DNA of 64,000 bases from Streptomyces drozdowiczii (GTDB lineage Bacteria > Actinomycetota > Actinomycetes > Streptomycetales > Streptomycetaceae), in contig NZ_CP098740.1 of the NCBI RefSeq assembly GCF_026167665.1, positions 1-64,000 on the forward strand. The letters run 5' to 3'. The stretch's first letter is position 1. Each line of letters starts with the position of its first letter. A program made the translations under genes and the position numbers. Shown piece after piece: positions 54,200 to 62,797 of the stretch. Under the pieces are notes generated by a model, which was given only the letters and a program-made list of their open reading frames with translations, made no database searches and was not told the origin of the DNA.

Positions 54200-55882
54200 G
54201 TGGCGGTGAAGTGGAAGCGGATCGGTCAGCGAAAGTTCGACCGGATCGTCGAAGCGCTGGTGCATCGCACGTACGACGGGACAGCGCGCGTGGAGGCGGT
54301 GAACGGGCGCGGTGTCGATGGCGGTATCGACATCAAGGTCACCCACGGCTCGAAGGTGCGCATCTTCCAGCTGAAGTACTACCCGGACGGCTTTCCGACC
54401 TCGGCGCACAAGGGGCGGCGCAAGTCGATCGAGCAGTCGTTCGCGCGGGCCATGGAGCACCAGCTCTGGGAGTGGATCTTGGTGGTGCCCTGCACCCTCA
54501 CCCCATCCGAGCGGGAGTTCGTCACCTCGCTGGCGGCCGCGCACAAGGTCCGGATCGGGGTGTGGGACCGGCCGAAGCTGGACGGGCTGCTCGCCACGCA
54601 CGCCGACCTGGAGGCGGCCTTCACCCGGAAGCAGCTGTTCGAGGCGGCGAAGGTCTACGGGCAGGAGCGTGCGCTGCTGATGGACGGGGCGCGGGATGTG
54701 AGTGCGCGGGTCGCGGCGCTGGGGCGGCAGGTCGACGGGCTGGATGCTCACTGGGCGTTGGACTTCGCCCGTCAGGGCGCCATGGTGGTGCAGACGCTGC
54801 GGGCCAAGCACCCGCGGGCGCATGAGGTCTCCCCCATCGAGATCACCCTGACCGGCAACGGCCCGCTCGCCCCCGACCTGGCCGAGACCGTGCGGCGCAG
54901 TCTGGGGTTCGGGTTGCCGGACGAAGTGGTGCTTCCTCGTGAGGCGGTGGAGAGCCTGGCGGTCAGCGGGCCGGAGTGGCTGTCCGGGGAACATCGGGAC
55001 GTCGAGGTGCGGTGGCAGCCGGCGGGCCAGGTGCCGCTGGCCGAGACGGCCGTGGAGATGGTCTTCCTCGACGCCGGACAGGTCGTCGCCTCGTACCCGG
55101 GAACGTTGGCGTACGCGGGGCGCGGCAGTGTCGGGCGATCGCTCACACTGGACATGACCGGCGGCAGTATGGAGCTGATGATCCCCGAGGCGTCCGGCGT
55201 CTTGGCGTCGCTGCGGTTCACATTCGCCCTGGACAAGCTGGAGCCTTCGGCCGCGCTGCGTCTGCTCGGGATTCGCCAGCGCATCATGAACGGCGGCACC
55301 TTCGAAGTACGGACGGAAGCTGGGATCATCGGAGGAGGCAGGCTGTCGCCGAACACCGAAGCCGCCCGCCAAGAGGTTGCGCAACTGCGCAGCTACGTCG
55401 AGGACCTGGAAGTGGTCCAGCGCCACTGCGAGCAGCACTTTCCCGTGCCCGGTGAGGTCACGCCGGCCGAACGGGTCGCCCTGCGCATGGCACGCCTGCT
55501 CATCCAGGAACACTGTGCGGTCTCCCCGTTCCTGCCCCAGATCCGCTTCCACCTCAGCGGGGAGGACTCCCCCATCCTGCGGGCCATGCTCAGCGGTAGG
55601 CCCCATGCGTTCCAGGGCTGGAACCCCGTGTGCCCGATCAAGATCGCCGGGCGGCAACTGGATCTGGGACCCGTACGCTTTCACCACCCCCGCGTCGTCG
55701 TCGACGAGGAAGAGGGCCGGCAGGCGCTGGCCGCGCTGGAGGCCGGGCGCGCCGAGGGGCACGTCGTCACCGTACGGCCTGAAGGCGGGGAGTGCTTCCG
55801 GCTCCTGCGGCACGACGCCACACCCCGCGACGGCTGGACTCCCACACCGCTGGAACTGGCTGGTTTCGCCGAACCTCGCTGA
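54200..55882 (+). CDS. Mrr-like PD-(D/E)XK nuclease fused to a large C-terminal domain
   Basis: The protein has 560 aa from GTG 54200, six bases after AGGGGG. The N-terminal ~130 residues form a restriction-endonuclease-like fold: FDRIVEALVHRTYDG with Glu18, GRGVDGGIDIKVTHG with Asp40, and RIFQLKYYPDG with the QxK variant (Gln57, Lys59) of the catalytic motif typical of Mrr. A second part (~135-560) has no recognisable family. It contains beta-rich segments (VEVRWQPAGQVPLAETAVEM, SLTLDMTGGSMELMIPEASG) and may recognise a target or partner. No methylase gene is adjacent, so a type IV or stand-alone defence role is more likely than classical restriction-modification. Confidence 0.8.
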   Translation: MAVKWKRIGQRKFDRIVEALVHRTYDGTARVEAVNGRGVDGGIDIKVTHGSKVRIFQLKYYPDGFPTSAHKGRRKSIEQSFARAMEHQLWEWILVVPCTLTPSEREFVTSLAAAHKVRIGVWDRPKLDGLLATHADLEAAFTRKQLFEAAKVYGQERALLMDGARDVSARVAALGRQVDGLDAHWALDFARQGAMVVQTLRAKHPRAHEVSPIEITLTGNGPLAPDLAETVRRSLGFGLPDEVVLPREAVESLAVSGPEWLSGEHRDVEVRWQPAGQVPLAETAVEMVFLDAGQVVASYPGTLAYAGRGSVGRSLTLDMTGGSMELMIPEASGVLASLRFTFALDKLEPSAALRLLGIRQRIMNGGTFEVRTEAGIIGGGRLSPNTEAARQEVAQLRSYVEDLEVVQRHCEQHFPVPGEVTPAERVALRMARLLIQEHCAVSPFLPQIRFHLSGEDSPILRAMLSGRPHAFQGWNPVCPIKIAGRQLDLGPVRFHHPRVVVDEEEGRQALAALEAGRAEGHVVTVRPEGGECFRLLRHDATPRDGWTPTPLELAGFAEPR

Positions 55883-56103
55883 GGTCGGTTGGCCAGGGTA
55901 AGTGTCGCTCACCGGCACCTCGTCGCGTCGTCCCGGTCGCCGGCACGGACGTCTGGGGCGGACCGGGCAAGGGAGTGGGCGTAGCTGCGGTCAGCGTGTG
56001 CCAGCGAGACGCGGGGAAGGGCCAGCCGCACGCCAAGGCTGGCCGATACCATTGATCACCACTTCGGCGTGTGCGTGCCGTTGATCGCCAGGGGGAAGTA
56101 TCT

Positions 56104-57726
56104 GTGTCCAGCCGTGTTCAGTCGATGCGACAAGGTGATCCGCAGCGTGTCGGCCCGTACCGGGTGGTGGGCCGGCTCGGATCAGGCGGCATGGGCATTG
56201 TGTATGCCGCGCTCAGCGCCGCCGGGGAGCGGATGGCCGTCAAGGTCGTGCATCCGGCGCAGGCCTCAGACGACGAGTTCCGTGCTCGGTTCCGGCGGGA
56301 GGTGCAACTGTCCCGGCGGGTTACGGGCCCTTGTCTGGTTCCAGTGGTCGATGCCGATCCCGATGCACCCGCTCCGTGGCTTGCCACTGCTTTCATACCC
56401 GGTCCCACCCTCGACCAACATGTGGCCGCCGACGGGGCTCTGGCCGGGGCCCGCCTGTATGCCTTGGCCGCTGGTACCGCAGCAGCACTCGCCGCGGTCC
56501 ACCAAGCGGGCGTCACGCATCGTGATGTGAAGCCCCAGAATGTCGTCCTGGCGGCTTCGGGCCCGATGGTGCTGGACTTCGGAATCGCTCATGCCTTCGA
56601 CGGGACTTCCGTCACCCGCACTGGGGTGATGACGGGAACGCCGGGCTGGATCAGCCCTGAGCATTACCGCACCGGCGCGGTCGGGCCGGAGGGTGATGTG
56701 TTCGCGTGGGGCGCCCTGGTCGCGTACGCGGCCACAGGACGTCTGCCCTTCGGGAGCGGCGCTGCCGACGCTGTTGCCTTTCGTGTCCTGTCTGCCGAGC
56801 CCGATCTCGGCGGGATGGGCGATGATCTGCGCCAGCTGGTGGAGAGGGCTCTGTCGAAGGAGCCATCCGTCCGACCAGCGGCTCCTGAACTCGCGCAATT
56901 GTGTGGTGGTTTGCTTGCCAAGCAGACTACGGCCGTCGCCGGTCCCGCTGGACTGCCTCAGCCGACACTGATAGCCGACCTGGTCGGTCGCAGCTGGGAT
57001 CTGCCGTCCGACGAACCGATCTGGCCGGGCCCACCGAAGCGCACCAGCCGCACTGGCCTGTACCTTGCGGTCGTCGCCGCTGCTGCCCTCGTAGGCAGCC
57101 TCGGCGGTATCCTCGCTGCCACGCTGTCATCCACCACGGCGCGGGAACCAGCCATATCGGCCGACGGTCAGAAAGGCCCATCTGTCGACCTCACATCGGC
57201 CGCTCAGCACTCCGCAAGCTCTGCACCCGGCCCCGCACGCACCGCCTCCCCCGTGCCGTCACCCTCTACTCCGAGCCCGCGTACTTCCGCTGTCCCCTCC
57301 CCCGCGTACACCCGCGGTGACAGCACGCAGCCCACTGTTGATGAGTGGGCGGCCGCCCGGGTGGCGGCCACACAGGCGGAAAAGGCCGCCGCACAGCGTC
57401 TGCGCGAAGGCGCGGCTTCCATTCTCCAAGGGCAGCAGTACATGGGCGGCCAGGTGACCGTCACGTTCAACCCATCGGCGCAGACGATGTTCATCACCTT
57501 TGGCCCTGGTATCTACCCCGACGGGGAGAGCTACCTGGACGATGCCGCCTGGACGGACGTCGTCCGTAGTCTGATGTTCGGCAGCTGCTCAGAGGCCCAG
57601 CAGGACTTTCTCGACGACATTACCTGGCCCTACGGTCGAGCCGCAGTCGTCTACCGCGAGTCGATGGCCAACCCCATCATCGCCAACTTCCGAGAGGTCA
57701 CCCACACCGACAGCTGCCGCGTATAG
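56104..57726 (+). CDS. Receptor-type Ser/Thr protein kinase (PknB-like)
   Basis: The protein has 540 aa from GTG 56104, five bases after GGGGGAAG. The kinase domain (~15-270) is complete: GRLGSGGMGIVY loop, the VAIK-equivalent Lys in MAVKVV (Lys47), VTHRDVKPQNVVL with the catalytic Asp (141), MVLDFGIAH (DFG), TGTPGWISPEHY, and DVFAWGALVAYAATG. One membrane helix (LYLAVVAAAALVGSLGGILA) separates it from a ~190-aa extracellular part: a Ser/Pro-rich stalk and a small globular domain with two cysteines (FGSCSEAQQDF and the terminal DSCRV). There are no PASTA repeats, so the ligand is not peptidoglycan by that route. Confidence 0.9.
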   Translation: MSSRVQSMRQGDPQRVGPYRVVGRLGSGGMGIVYAALSAAGERMAVKVVHPAQASDDEFRARFRREVQLSRRVTGPCLVPVVDADPDAPAPWLATAFIPGPTLDQHVAADGALAGARLYALAAGTAAALAAVHQAGVTHRDVKPQNVVLAASGPMVLDFGIAHAFDGTSVTRTGVMTGTPGWISPEHYRTGAVGPEGDVFAWGALVAYAATGRLPFGSGAADAVAFRVLSAEPDLGGMGDDLRQLVERALSKEPSVRPAAPELAQLCGGLLAKQTTAVAGPAGLPQPTLIADLVGRSWDLPSDEPIWPGPPKRTSRTGLYLAVVAAAALVGSLGGILAATLSSTTAREPAISADGQKGPSVDLTSAAQHSASSAPGPARTASPVPSPSTPSPRTSAVPSPAYTRGDSTQPTVDEWAAARVAATQAEKAAAQRLREGAASILQGQQYMGGQVTVTFNPSAQTMFITFGPGIYPDGESYLDDAAWTDVVRSLMFGSCSEAQQDFLDDITWPYGRAAVVYRESMANPIIANFREVTHTDSCRV

Positions 57727-57888
57727 CCGCACGCGACACCGTGAGCTTCCCGTGCAGGGCAGACCTAGCTCAGCTTGAAGACATGAGCCACTGAATGCTG
57801 GGACTGTGGCCACCGACGCTGTGGTGGATGAGCTACCGAACAAACCTGGTTCGGACTGAGAGTGCCTGGCCCTCTACAAAGGGACGGA

Positions 57889-59775
57889 TCAGCAGCGGTC
57901 TTCCTGCAGTTTCAGCATCTCAAAGAAGTCTCCGGCCTGGTCGATCAGCTCGTCGTACGTGCCCGTCTCCGAGATCCGGCCATGGTCGAGGACGATGATC
58001 CGGTCGGCGAGGCGGGTGTTGGCCAGCCGGTGCGTGATGAACACCGTGGCCCGGCCCGCGGCGAGGGCCTTGAGCCGGGTGTAGATCCGGTGTTCGGCGC
58101 GGGCGTCGAGTGCGGCGGTCGGCTCGTCCATCACGAGGACGGGGGCGTCGCGGTGGAAGGCTCGGGCGACCGCGACGCGTTGCCACTGCCCGCCTGACAG
58201 GTCGTGTCCGCCCCACCAGGAGCGAGCCAGCGACGTGTCCAGCCCGTGTGGGAGGGCGGCGATGACGCTGTCGGCGCCGGCTGCCTCGGCGGCGGCGTGT
58301 ACGGCGGTGTCGCCTTCAGGGCGGCGCTGGCCGAGGGTGATGTTCTCGCGGGCGGCCAGCGGCCAGCGGGTGTAGTCCTGCGGGACGAGCGCGACCTGGG
58401 CAAGCACTTTGGCCGGGTCGGCGTCCGCCAGGTCCACACCGTCCCACCGCACAGACCCGCTGGTTGGGAGGAACAGGCCGGTCAGGAGGCGAGCGAGAGT
58501 GCTCTTGCCGGCGCCGTTCTCGCCCACGAGGGCGATGACCTCGCCGCGCTTGAGGTCCAGATCGATGCCGTCGAGCGCGGGCGCGTTGGCACCGGGATAC
58601 GTGAAGGAGACGCCCTCGGCGGTGATGACCTGCGGCCCGTCCTCGGCGACGGTCGCGGTGCCGCGCCGGGTCGTCCACGGCTTGGCCACGGCCAGGAAAC
58701 GGGCCCAGTCGTCCAGGGACAGCGAGGTACGGAACAGCCGAGCCCCCGCCCGCACCGTCGTGGCGAGCGCCGCTCCCGAGGTCCGCACCGCCAAAGCGGC
58801 GGTCCCCGCGACCGCGAGCTCCATGCGGCCACTCGCCACCAGGAGCACGAGCACGGCCCACGTGACGACGGTGCCCACCGCGGTGAGCGCGTCACCGACG
58901 CCTTGGACCACCAGGGCCTGCCGGGTCGCCTTGAGCTGTTCGGCCTCCAGGCGGCCAGAGACGATCCGGTACTGCCGGATCAGGAACCCGGCCATGGTGC
59001 CCGCCCGGACCTCGTCGGCCGTGTTCCGCTCGGTGGTGTAGGAGCGGAACACGTTGCGCAGCCGGCAGTCGGCGAGGTTGCGGTGGTGGGCGGCGTGCTC
59101 GATCCGCGCCCCGCGCACGGCGCCCCACGCACACGGCACGACGGAGAGGACCAGCAGAGGCAGCATCACCGGGTGCAGCACGGTGACGACGGTCGCCGCG
59201 GCGGCCATCTGGGCTGCGGCGGAGGTCAGCAGTTGGGCGTCGAGGATGAGGTCGCCGGTCTTCTCCGCGCCGTCGGAGCCGGCGGCGTGGGCGTCCTCGA
59301 AGTCCGGGTCCTCGTACGCGACGAGTTCGGCGGCGGTGGCGGCGGTGATGACCTGGAGGTCGGCTTCGCGTACGGCTTTGGGCGCGAGCCGGGCCGCGGC
59401 CGCGCGGGCGACAGCGTCGAGCAGGTAGCGCCCGGAGGTGGCGACGGCGATGACCACCACGGCGGTCAGGTTGTCGCGCAGAGAGGAGAGGATGTCGCCG
59501 CCGGTGAACACGGCGGCCAGCACGCGGGTGGTGGCTGCGAGCGCGGTCGCGGTGAGCGCGGCGGAGCCGATCTGGCAGGCGAGCAGGGCCAGGACGGCGC
59601 GGTGGTCGGTGTGCCAGCCGAGCCGGGCCGCCTCGGCGAGGGTGCGGGGCAGCCGGCGCGCTATCGCCCATGTGGACAGGTTGGCGCTCGCTTCGAAGTG
59701 CCGGTCGGAGGCCAGGCGCATCATGGGCGGCTGGCCCGCGCCGGATACGGACGGCGAAGATACAGAAGAACTCAC
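57889..59775 (-). CDS. Lasso-peptide ABC exporter
   Basis: The protein has about 628 aa. The start is uncertain: GTG 59773-59775 lies next to GGGGG, and ATGs at 59724 and 59721 are alternatives. It is a half-transporter: an N-terminal six-helix domain (LTATALAATTRVLAAVFTGG, TWAVLVLLVASGRMELAVAG) fused to a nucleotide-binding domain with Walker A GENGAGKST, signature LSGGQWQRVAVARAF and Walker B PVLVMDEPTAALDARAE. It is the last gene of the lasso operon. Such D proteins export the mature lasso peptide and give self-immunity. Confidence 0.88.
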   Translation of the reverse strand: MSSSVSSPSVSGAGQPPMMRLASDRHFEASANLSTWAIARRLPRTLAEAARLGWHTDHRAVLALLACQIGSAALTATALAATTRVLAAVFTGGDILSSLRDNLTAVVVIAVATSGRYLLDAVARAAAARLAPKAVREADLQVITAATAAELVAYEDPDFEDAHAAGSDGAEKTGDLILDAQLLTSAAAQMAAAATVVTVLHPVMLPLLVLSVVPCAWGAVRGARIEHAAHHRNLADCRLRNVFRSYTTERNTADEVRAGTMAGFLIRQYRIVSGRLEAEQLKATRQALVVQGVGDALTAVGTVVTWAVLVLLVASGRMELAVAGTAALAVRTSGAALATTVRAGARLFRTSLSLDDWARFLAVAKPWTTRRGTATVAEDGPQVITAEGVSFTYPGANAPALDGIDLDLKRGEVIALVGENGAGKSTLARLLTGLFLPTSGSVRWDGVDLADADPAKVLAQVALVPQDYTRWPLAARENITLGQRRPEGDTAVHAAAEAAGADSVIAALPHGLDTSLARSWWGGHDLSGGQWQRVAVARAFHRDAPVLVMDEPTAALDARAEHRIYTRLKALAAGRATVFITHRLANTRLADRIIVLDHGRISETGTYDELIDQAGDFFEMLKLQEDRC

Positions 59776-59958
59776 GCCCCCATGAGGGAACCGGACCGGG
59801 AGGGCGGGCAACGGGATTGTTCCGCACGCTGCCCATCGGCCCTGGTCGCCCCGACCTGCCGTCAGCTTCACTGCTCGACATTCGCTCGTTCGAGTGATGC
59901 CGTGGTCCGGGGCGGGGAGGCATGGGCCAGCCCCGGACCAGGCAGCTCTGGCGGCCGT

Positions 59959-60375
59959 CTACGGCACGGCGAGGACCGGCATCCACGGCCGGTCGATGGC
60001 GTCGCCTATGTCCCGGCCGACCGCGCCGCCTGGGACCTCGGCCCAGGCGTGCGCTGCGTCAGGGAGGAACCGCGCGCCGAGCACCCAGCGGGCCCGGCGG
60101 CCGGTCAGCGCGGTCGCCAGGACGGTGGCGAGGCTGATCTCCATGCAGGCGATGCGGCCCGGCCACCAGGAGGGGATCACCGCAAGCACCGCCGTGTAGA
60201 GGGCTTCGATCCGGGCGTGGCGCGCGTACGGCAGGCCGCGCAGGAGCCGTACGGCGGCGATCTGCCAGCGCAGCGGCCACCGGCTCATCGCCAGGGACAG
60301 GGCGAGCGCTACGGCCGCGACGAGGCGGTCGAGCCTCGGCGCGGTGGGCCGGGCGGTGGGGACCATGACTGTCAC
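59959..60375 (-). CDS. Lasso-peptide leader peptidase (B2, transglutaminase-like)
   Basis: The protein has 138 aa from GTG 60373-60375, which overlaps the restored stop of the B1 gene (GTGA) and lies eight bases after AGAGGGG; a GTG three codons upstream is also open. The transglutaminase-like fold of lasso B2 proteins is evident: WPLRWQIAAVRLLRGLPYAR, GRIACMEISLATVLA with the catalytic Cys, DAAHAWAEVPGG with the catalytic His, and an Asp shortly after. It removes the precursor leader after B1 delivers it. Confidence 0.9.
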   Translation of the reverse strand: MTVMVPTARPTAPRLDRLVAAVALALSLAMSRWPLRWQIAAVRLLRGLPYARHARIEALYTAVLAVIPSWWPGRIACMEISLATVLATALTGRRARWVLGARFLPDAAHAWAEVPGGAVGRDIGDAIDRPWMPVLAVP

Positions 60376-60664
60376 CGCCACCACCCCTCTTTCGCCGGGC
60401 CGGGCGGGCGGTGTCGACGAGCACGCCGGTAACCAGGAGCTCGTTGATGAAAGCGGCGATCCGCTCGCCGACCACTGTCGGGTTCTGGCCGGTGGGGACG
60501 GCGATCTCGTCGGCGAGCCCGGCGGTGCCGCCGCGGACGGTGATGGCGTGCCAGATCTTCGCGGCGTCCGGATCGAGCATGAGCCAACTCCCGCGCTTGA
60601 TGTCGAGCACCGCCGTGCCGTACGGGCCTGTGGCGTGATGGACTTGAGGGGCGCAGGTCAGCAC
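60372..60664 (-). CDS. Lasso-peptide RRE protein (B1, PqqD-like), probable single-base frameshift at the end
   Basis: From GTG 60662-60664, overlapping the cyclase stop, the frame encodes a PqqD-like RRE: GPYGTAVLDIKRGSWLMLDP, DAAKIWHAITVRGG, VVGERIAAFINELLVTGVLV. As printed the frame runs on through B2 in a non-coding register. One extra base in the G/C triplet runs at 60397-60408 would end it at KEGWWR and the TGA at 60372-60374, giving 97 aa and the normal coupling with B2. The domain binds the leader of the precursor and presents it to B2 and the cyclase. Confidence 0.87.
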
Positions 60665-62406
60665 GCTGTCACCTCCTTGGCGGCCGTCTGGCTGGTGAGC
60701 CACCAGCAGGTCACGATCAGCTGGTGCAGGTCGGCGATCACTGTGGCGCTCTGTCCTCGGGCCGCCTGCGCGAGCGCCACGCGTACCGCGGCGTGGTCGA
60801 TGAGCCCTCCGGCCGCGAGCGGGCTCGACATGATCAGTTTGTCGAGCAGGCCCTGGTGCCGGGCGAGTCCGGCGATGCGCTGGGCTGTGAACGATCCTTT
60901 CGAGCGGCGCGAGGTCAGCCAGTCTGGGAGCTGTGGTAGCGCGGCCTGCAGCAGGGGCTTGTAGGAGACCAGCCCGCGCCGGGCAAGCGCCGGCACAGCG
61001 AACGCGGCCCGGACGACCTCGTTGTCCAGGTACGGGTACACCGGCCTCACAACAAGCTTCTCGGCGTACGGGGTCCAGCCGCGGGCGGAGGCGCCGCTCG
61101 ATCGCAGGGCGGCCCACTGGTCGAACTCGTCCGCCAATTCCGGCTGCCGCCGGTGCCGGGCGGCCTGCCGCAGCAGCACGGCGACCTGGTGACGCCCGGC
61201 CGCCGTGAGCCACGATGCCCCGGCCCCGAGACGGCACCACGACCAGCCCGCCACCGTGGCCTGCGTGGTGACGGGCCCGCGCTCCAGGGCCTCGGCCGCG
61301 CGTACCAGGGAACCGCTGTGGCCCAGGGCAGCCGCATTTTTTAGGGCCTTCCAGTACGGGCCAGGGGCGGTATTGCGCAGCCGGGCGAACGCGACGACCT
61401 GCCGGTGGGCTTCGCGGCGCCGGCCGTCTTGGAGGAGGCGGACCCAGCAGGAGCTGGAGGCGTCGAGCACGATGTCCCCGCCGTGCCCGGTCAGGTGCAG
61501 CGGCAGCCCTCGTACGGGGTGCAGGTAGGCGGTGTCCATGGCGTACATCGCGGCCTCCAGCACCGGCTCCGCCCCGGTCGGCTGCCCGGGCGGGAAGCCG
61601 AAGGGCAGCTGCTCGGCGCTGCCGGTGGCGAGCGTATGCCGGGCGGCGGTGTGTTCGGCGACGCGGGCGGCGAACGCCATGTCCTCGCCGCTGGTGTAGC
61701 CGTCGGTGTACGTCACCGCGTGCACGGTCCCGACACCGGCGGCGAGGACGACGGCCGCCGAAGAGTCAAGCCCGCCGGACAGGTCCGCGCCCACCACCGC
61801 GCCGGCGGCGCGGACGCGGTGCTGGACGGCGTCGGTGAACGCTCGGCCGAACCGCTCGGCGCCCTCGCGCAGCTCGTAGGCGGGTTCAACACCCGCGATG
61901 TCGACGAGCTGCGGCGGCGCCCCGGGTGCGAGCAGCAGCCCGGACCCGCCGGGCACCTGCGGGATCTGCTCGTACGTGCTGTGGTGCGGCCAGTGGTGTT
62001 CCCCCGCCGCGAGCCGGGCCGCCAGCAACGGCAGGTCCGGCACGAGCGGGCGCCCCAGCAGACCCGGTTCGCTGGCCCACGCCGTCCCCTCCTGATGCGG
62101 CGTGTAGTAGACGGCTCGGATCCCGGCAAGGTCTCCGGACACGAAGTGCTGCCGCCCGTCGCTCGCGACCACCCAGTACGAGCCCGGCCAGCGGGTCAGC
62201 TCCGCCCACCGGCCCGCCCGCACAGCCGGAAGCAGGCCACGCAGATCCTGCTCGGTGACCGGGCTGTCGCCCACGACCGCGAGCGCCACCAGCCCCTCGC
62301 AGGCCGCACGTACTCGCGCGGCCGGAGCCCGGCGCACACCCCCGAGCCCTACGATCTCGATCCCGCCTCCGGCGGCAGTACCGCCGGCCATCCACTCCCG
62401 TTCCAT
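60658..62406 (-). CDS. Lasso-peptide cyclase (asparagine-synthetase-like C protein)
   Basis: The protein has 582 aa from ATG 62404-62406, seven bases after GGGGAGG. An N-terminal degenerate glutaminase-like domain lacks a catalytic Cys2. The C-terminal ATP-pyrophosphatase has VVGADLSGGLDSSAAVVLAA (SGGLDSS at ~210-216), HAVTYTDGYTSGEDMAFAAR and LPLHLTGHGGDIVLDASSS. It adenylates the side-chain carboxylate of the ring Asp or Glu in the core and joins it to the N-terminal Gly. It overlaps B1 by seven bases and lies 82 bp after the precursor stop. Confidence 0.92.
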   Translation of the reverse strand: MEREWMAGGTAAGGGIEIVGLGGVRRAPAARVRAACEGLVALAVVGDSPVTEQDLRGLLPAVRAGRWAELTRWPGSYWVVASDGRQHFVSGDLAGIRAVYYTPHQEGTAWASEPGLLGRPLVPDLPLLAARLAAGEHHWPHHSTYEQIPQVPGGSGLLLAPGAPPQLVDIAGVEPAYELREGAERFGRAFTDAVQHRVRAAGAVVGADLSGGLDSSAAVVLAAGVGTVHAVTYTDGYTSGEDMAFAARVAEHTAARHTLATGSAEQLPFGFPPGQPTGAEPVLEAAMYAMDTAYLHPVRGLPLHLTGHGGDIVLDASSSCWVRLLQDGRRREAHRQVVAFARLRNTAPGPYWKALKNAAALGHSGSLVRAAEALERGPVTTQATVAGWSWCRLGAGASWLTAAGRHQVAVLLRQAARHRRQPELADEFDQWAALRSSGASARGWTPYAEKLVVRPVYPYLDNEVVRAAFAVPALARRGLVSYKPLLQAALPQLPDWLTSRRSKGSFTAQRIAGLARHQGLLDKLIMSSPLAAGGLIDHAAVRVALAQAARGQSATVIADLHQLIVTCWWLTSQTAAKEVTAC

Positions 62407-62434
62407 CTGTTCGCCTCCCCTTCAGACGCGCCCA

Positions 62435-62461
62435 GGGGCCGGCCGTCGTACGGCCGGCCCC
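62435..62461 (-). terminator. Strong hairpin between lasso precursor and cyclase genes
   Basis: GGGGCCGGCCGT (62435-62446), the loop CGT, and ACGGCCGGCCCC (62450-62461) form a perfect 12-bp stem in the 82-bp gap between precursor stop and cyclase start. Such a hairpin probably acts as a partial terminator or RNA-stabilising structure that keeps precursor mRNA in excess over the processing genes. Confidence 0.68.
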
Positions 62462-62488
62462 CGGAGTGCTCGGTGGTGTCCGGGCTGG

Positions 62489-62659
62489 TCAGCCCTCGAA
62501 GTAGTTGGACTTGTCCGAGTCGTTGAACACCTGGCGGCCCAGGGTGAGGATCGCCACCGGGTGGGCGCTGAGCTGTGGCGCGAAGCTGCCGGTGCGCGGC
62601 GCTGCGGCGGGGGCGTCCTCGATTGCGGGGTTCGTGGCGTGGATGGTCTGCTCGGTCAT
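62489..62659 (-). CDS. Lasso-peptide precursor (A)
   Basis: A 56-aa gene from ATG 62657-62659, seven bases after AGGAGG. The 40-residue leader ends in AHPVAILTL, with Thr at -2, the position recognised by B2 proteins. The predicted core is GRQVFNDSDKSNYFEG (codons 41-56). It starts with Gly, as lasso cores usually do, and has Asp at positions 7 and 9, so a Gly1-Asp9 (nine-membered) or Gly1-Asp7 macrolactam ring with a 7- or 9-residue tail is possible. There are no cysteines, so it would be a class II lasso peptide. It is followed by cyclase, B1, B2 and exporter genes. I do not recognise this core among the lasso peptides I know. Confidence 0.85.
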   Translation of the reverse strand: MTEQTIHATNPAIEDAPAAAPRTGSFAPQLSAHPVAILTLGRQVFNDSDKSNYFEG

Positions 62660-62797
62660 GACGCGGCCTCCTGTGTCGCGGTGGATGCTTCGGTGGTGCT
62701 GCCTCTATGTCACCGCGATAGAAGAGGTGTTCCCAGAGACGGAGATGGGGACTTACTGGGAGCGGATCTGGGAGGAAGATGGGACGCGCTTGGGACG
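62660..62797 (-). promoter_or_regulatory. Presumed promoter region of the lasso operon
   Basis: These 138 bp lie between the M20 peptidase stop and the precursor start, both on the minus strand. The AGGAGG ribosome site is at 62667-62672. A promoter is expected here because the precursor is normally transcribed strongly, but I could not pick out convincing -10 and -35 boxes. Confidence 0.4.

Noticed and set aside
58204..60432. A 742-codon plus-strand frame across the lasso exporter
   Set aside because: It lies antisense to the ABC exporter and B2 genes, whose motifs are unmistakable.
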